Shown piece after piece: positions 61,042 to 64,000 of a DNA stretch of 64,000 bases (its first letter is position 1; every line of letters begins with the position of its first letter). The notes below the pieces were generated by a model. That model saw only the letters and a list, made by a program, of their open reading frames with translations, did no database searches and had not been told where the DNA came from. The DNA lies in NCBI RefSeq assembly GCF_002239585.1, contig NZ_NDFH01000003.1, positions 1,116,001 to 1,180,000 of the forward strand, written 5' to 3'. This DNA comes from Psychromonas sp. CD1 (GTDB taxonomy: Bacteria; Pseudomonadota; Gammaproteobacteria; Enterobacterales; Psychromonadaceae). Made by a program: the position numbers and the translations under genes.

Positions 61042-61527
61042 TTAAGAGTCTAATTTAGTACTTTCTGCCGTTTCTGCTTGTTTTTGAGCAATCGCATTTT
61101 GAAATAACGCATCAAAATTAACGGGCGCTAAATTCAATTGAGGGAACGTGCCACGAGTCACTAAATTTGCAATAGCTTCACGAGCATAAGGGAATAAAAT
61201 ATTAGGACAAAATGCATTTAAACAATGTGCCATTTGAGCGCCTTCTAGATGTCCTACTGTGAAAATACCCGCCTGTTGGACTTCACACAAGAAAGCGACA
61301 TCATCACCAATTTTCGCTGTTGTCGTCAGAGTTAATACAACTTCATAGACATTGTCTTCTAGTTTTACATTTTTTGTATCAATATCCATTGAAACTTCAG
61401 GCGCCCATTCTTTTTTAAACATCACAGGAGAGTTTGGACACTCAAAAGAAATATCTTTGATATATACACGCTGGATAGTAAATTCAATTTGTCCTGCTTT
61501 TTCTTCTTTTTGATCTGACATGTTCAT
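61042..61527 (-). CDS. secB: Protein-export chaperone SecB
   Basis: Tetrameric chaperone that holds preproteins for SecA. It is 161 aa (155 in E. coli). Visible are [19 protein letters not shown] near 13-31, [12 protein letters not shown] near 80, [19 protein letters not shown] near 98-118 and [10 protein letters not shown] near 130. MNM and M3 are alternative starts. First gene of secB-gpsA, divergent from gpmI. Confidence 0.97.
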   Translation of the reverse strand: MNMSDQKEEKAGQIEFTIQRVYIKDISFECPNSPVMFKKEWAPEVSMDIDTKNVKLEDNVYEVVLTLTTTAKIGDDVAFLCEVQQAGIFTVGHLEGAQMAHCLNAFCPNILFPYAREAIANLVTRGTFPQLNLAPVNFDALFQNAIAQKQAETAESTKLDS

Positions 61528-61673
61528 CCCTTATTTATTTTAATTATTAAATTTTAATATTATTAAACACAATAATAGACTTCACTTTTACGTTGAGATG
61601 TACAGTGACAAGCCTCGCAAATGTAGTAAAATCAACATCATTAATATTTTATTTTTATCTAAAGAGGATTTAT

Positions 61674-63203
61674 ATGTTAATTGCTAAAAAACCACTTTTA
61701 TTATTAATCATGGATGGTTGGGGATATCGCCCAGACATGCCCGATAACGCAGTAGCAAATGCTCGAACCCCTGTCCTTGATAAGCTTTGCAAAGACTATG
61801 CAAACACCCAAATATCAGCTTCGGGAATGGATGTTGGCTTACCTGATGGACAAATGGGAAATTCAGAAGTAGGTCACACAAATATTGGTGCAGGTCGCAC
61901 GGTTTACCAAAATTTAACCAAAGTGACGAAATCAATTAAAGATGGTGATTTTTTTACAAATGACGTATTAGTTTCTGCTATTGATAAAGCCGTACAGTCC
62001 AACAAAGCAGTACATATTATGGCTCTTGCCTCTCCAGGTGGTGTACATAGCTTTGACGAACATATTTTAGCGGCGATTGAACTAAGTGCAAAACAAGGTG
62101 CTAAAAAAATATTTGTACATGCCTTTTTAGATGGCCGCGATACGCCACCGCGCAGTGCAGCCTCTACTTTACAAAAATTTGAAGATAAATATAAAGCACT
62201 TGGTGTAGGTCGCACCGCAACATTAATTGGCCGTTACTACGCATTAGATCGAGATACACGCTGGGATAGAGTGCAAGAAGCTTATGATCTATTAACGTTA
62301 TCAAAAGCCGATTTCCATGCTGAAAATGCATTGCTGGGTCTAGAAAATGCATACACTCGCGATGAAAATGATGAATTTGTTAAAGCGACTGTTATTGGTG
62401 AAAAAGCCGCCATTGAAGATGGCGATACATTATTATTTTTAAATTTCAGAGCGGATCGTGCGCGTGAAATATCGTATGCATTTTGTGATGCCAATTTCAA
62501 TGGATTTAAACGCGAAGCTACGCCTAATATCACCTTTGCCACACTCACAGAATACGCAAAAAATATTCTAGCGCCTGCGGCATACCCAAGTGAGTCGTTA
62601 CAAAATACTTTAGGTGAATGGTTAGCCGATCATAATAAAACGCAACTGCGTATTTCAGAAACAGAAAAATATGCACACGTTACCTTTTTCTTCAATGGTG
62701 GCATTGAAGATGAGTTTAAAGGCGAAGATCGCATACTCATAAAATCACCAGCCGTGGCAACTTATGATCTGCAACCTGAAATGAGTTCAGAAGAGCTAAC
62801 TGAAAAATTAACAAAAGCTATACGTAGCCAAAAATATGATGTTATTATTTGTAACTATCCAAATGGTGACATGGTTGGTCACACCGGTGTCTATGAAGCT
62901 GCAGTGAAAGCTTGTGAAGCCGTTGACCATTGTATCGGTCAAGTGATTGAAGCATTAAAAGAGGTCGATGGTGAATGTTTAATCACTGCGGATCATGGCA
63001 ATGCTGAACAAATGATAGATCCTAATACGGGCGGAATACACACAGCGCACACTAACTTACCGGTTCCATTTATTTATGTGGGTCGTAAAGCCAGTATGAC
63101 TGAAAATGGTCGCTTATGTGATATTGCACCGACCATGCTCAAATTATTGGACTTAGAGATCCCAACTGAAATGACTGGTAAAGCACTTATTTCATTAATA
63201 TAA
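61674..63203 (+). CDS. gpmI: Cofactor-independent phosphoglycerate mutase
   Basis: Interconverts 3- and 2-phosphoglycerate with two Mn ions. It is 509 aa from ATG 61674 (SD AGAGGATTTAT); a longer frame back to 61593 is not supported. Alkaline-phosphatase-superfamily motifs: [11 protein letters not shown] at 8-18; catalytic Ser in [16 protein letters not shown] near 60-75; [14 protein letters not shown] near 150; [12 protein letters not shown] near 395; [13 protein letters not shown] near 440. Same gpmI-envC order as E. coli. Confidence 0.97.
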   Translation: MLIAKKPLLLLIMDGWGYRPDMPDNAVANARTPVLDKLCKDYANTQISASGMDVGLPDGQMGNSEVGHTNIGAGRTVYQNLTKVTKSIKDGDFFTNDVLVSAIDKAVQSNKAVHIMALASPGGVHSFDEHILAAIELSAKQGAKKIFVHAFLDGRDTPPRSAASTLQKFEDKYKALGVGRTATLIGRYYALDRDTRWDRVQEAYDLLTLSKADFHAENALLGLENAYTRDENDEFVKATVIGEKAAIEDGDTLLFLNFRADRAREISYAFCDANFNGFKREATPNITFATLTEYAKNILAPAAYPSESLQNTLGEWLADHNKTQLRISETEKYAHVTFFFNGGIEDEFKGEDRILIKSPAVATYDLQPEMSSEELTEKLTKAIRSQKYDVIICNYPNGDMVGHTGVYEAAVKACEAVDHCIGQVIEALKEVDGECLITADHGNAEQMIDPNTGGIHTAHTNLPVPFIYVGRKASMTENGRLCDIAPTMLKLLDLEIPTEMTGKALISLI

Positions 63204-63302
63204 ACCTGACAACACAGTATTTAGTTATTTTACTCAACTTATTAAAAAAACTTGTTAAAATTTCTAGATACTGACTTTTTATTGGATAAGTGTATAACAT
63301 TA

Positions 63303-63410
63303 ATGATTGATCTACGCTCTCAAAATTCTTTGCAAACAAAAACAATATCTTATATTCATTTGTTTTTATTTTTGTTTTTATTTTTATCCACACCCCAAAC
63401 CTGTGCGAAT
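63303..63410 (+). pseudogene. Truncated 5' end of an envC-like gene
   Basis: The ATG at 63303 begins MIDLRSQNSLQTKTISYIHL, followed by an alternating Leu/Phe hydrophobic core and STPQTCAN, a clear signal peptide with a cleavage site near TCAN. Position directly after gpmI fits envC (murein hydrolase activator), but no mature EnvC sequence remains: from about 63410 base composition jumps and the frame runs into a vector polylinker and stops at 63476. An upstream start at 63252 is possible. Confidence 0.55.
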
Positions 63411-63446
63411 CCCATCCCCACCCGTGCTCTTCGCGCAGCAGATTCG

Positions 63447-63478
63447 ATTCGAGCTCGGTACCCGGGGATCCTCTAGAG
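63447..63478. other. Cloning-vector polylinker sequence
   Basis: 32 bases identical to the pUC-type multiple cloning site: ATTCGAGCTCGGTACCCGGG then GATCCTCTAGAG, containing SacI, KpnI, SmaI, BamHI and XbaI sites in the vector order. The preceding ~35 bases (about 63411-63446, GC-rich, with GCTCTTC) fit neither flank and may be adapter. This is not native sequence. Confidence 0.93.
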
Positions 63479-63494
63479 ATTTAATATTAAATAT

Positions 63495-64000
63495 ATTGAG
63501 CCTGCGTTCCTGCTGGCACTCGACAGACAGCCCGAACTGATCACCGAAGCGCTGAAAAATAACATTATGCTGGTCAGCCCCACCACGCTACTGGTGGCGT
63601 TACGTACCATTGCCAACCTGTGGCGCTATGAGCACCAAAGCCGTAACGCGCAGCAGATTGCCGATCGCGCCAGCAAGCTGTACGACAAAATGCGGCTGTT
63701 TGTGGACGATATGTCCTCGGTGGGGCAAAGCCTGGATCGCGCGCAGGATAACTACCGCCAGGCGATGAAAAAACTCTCCTCCGGGCGTGGCAATTTGCTG
63801 GCGCAGGCGGAGGCGTTTCGCAGCCTGGGGGTGGAAGTTAAACGCGAGATTAATCCGGAACTGGTGGAGCAGGCTACCGCTCAGGACGAAGAGTTTCGTC
63901 TGCGTGAAGGCGACGGTAAGCAAAATAGCCGCAATGAAGACAACGATTTAGCGGCGAGTTTATCCCCCGAAGCGCAGCCGGCGCGTTTCTTTCACGGTGG
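63495..64000 (+). CDS. rmuC: RmuC C-terminal part from an enterobacterium (foreign, runs off the window)
   Basis: An open frame with no stop to the window edge encodes EPAFLLALDRQPELITEALK, NNIMLVSPTTLLVALRTIAN, LWRYEHQSRNAQQIADRASK, then LYDKMRLFVDDM and EAFRSLGVEVKREINPELVE. This is nearly the E. coli RmuC sequence (DNA recombination protein, limits inversions), residues about 300 on, with a longer C-terminus than E. coli. GC content is well above 50 % with enteric codon use, unlike the rest of the window. Its 5' part is missing; the junction lies at 63479-63495. Confidence 0.93.
   Translation, partial: MEPAFLLALDRQPELITEALKNNIMLVSPTTLLVALRTIANLWRYEHQSRNAQQIADRASKLYDKMRLFVDDMSSVGQSLDRAQDNYRQAMKKLSSGRGNLLAQAEAFRSLGVEVKREINPELVEQATAQDEEFRLREGDGKQNSRNEDNDLAASLSPEAQPARFFHG

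Noticed and set aside
63600-63923. 107-codon minus-strand ORF at the right end
   Set aside because: Antisense shadow of the rmuC reading frame, which has clear protein homology on the plus strand.

Overview
The window is about 63.4 kb of AT-rich (roughly 37-38 % GC by eye) gammaproteobacterial chromosome, followed by about 0.6 kb that does not belong to it. Gene content and order (yafS-rnhA-dnaQ, lgt-thyA, rppH/mutH, yheU-crp-yheS-yheV-slyD, bioH/comF-nfuA, gpsA-secB/gpmI-envC), a Vibrio-length ThyA, a TIGR03503 protein next to dnaQ, a Vibrio-type thermolabile-haemolysin relic and a second EF-G point to a marine gammaproteobacterium of the Psychromonas/Vibrio/Shewanella neighbourhood. Psychromonas is my best guess, but I could not test it.

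Layout. 1-4.7 kb: methyltransferase, RNase H, DNA pol III epsilon, a surface-type protein, GlnRS. 4.8-10.2 kb: N-acetylglucosamine regulon (nagE divergent from nagB-nagA-nagC), with a CRP site and a partial tandem copy of nagB. 10.2-13.7 kb: type IV pilus genes pilA-pilB-pilC. 14-23.7 kb: zur, cheX, ABC-F ybiT, gorA, lgt-thyA, sstT, rppH, mutH. The 762-nt rppH-mutH gap holds a candidate small RNA gene and a group of DnaA-box-like sites. 23.8-29.2 kb: SOS-box-controlled uvrA, a two-component system, an S4 RNA-binding protein. 29.2-35.8 kb: thiamine operon thiC-thiE-thiF-thiS-thiG-thiH behind a TPP riboswitch. 36.1-37.6 kb: a decayed accessory patch (DUF134/NifX-like protein with a 50-bp palindrome upstream, IS110 remnant, interrupted NIPSNAP-like gene). 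37.8-46.6 kb: EF-G paralogue, menA, menF-menD-menH-menB, 2-Cys peroxiredoxin. 46.8-52.3 kb: yheU, crp, a broken phospholipase/haemolysin gene, yheS, yheV, slyD. 52.3-63.2 kb: an orphan flagellar-rod-like pair, bioH, comF, nfuA, deaD, nadE, asd, gpsA, secB, gpmI.

The window is unusually rich in fragment copies: a partial nagB in tandem with the full gene, a 59-bp tandem repeat before pilC, a glmU 5' fragment lying antisense in the truncated 3' end of deaD, and a 120-bp IS30-family transposase tail present twice, once fused in frame to nadE and once in the haemolysin relic. These look like small insertion- and recombination-driven rearrangements.

Right end. After the first codons of an envC-like gene the sequence enters a cloning-vector polylinker (SacI-KpnI-SmaI-BamHI-XbaI order, 63447-63478) and then the 3' part of a GC-rich enterobacterial rmuC gene running off the window. 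This is most simply a vector/clone or assembly chimera, so nothing beyond about 63.4 kb should be treated as native.

I saw no rRNA, tRNA or CRISPR array and no obvious new multi-gene defence or biosynthetic system. The most novel native items are the candidate sRNA between rppH and mutH, the palindrome at the DUF134/NifX-like gene, and the deaD/glmU and nadE/IS30 fusions.
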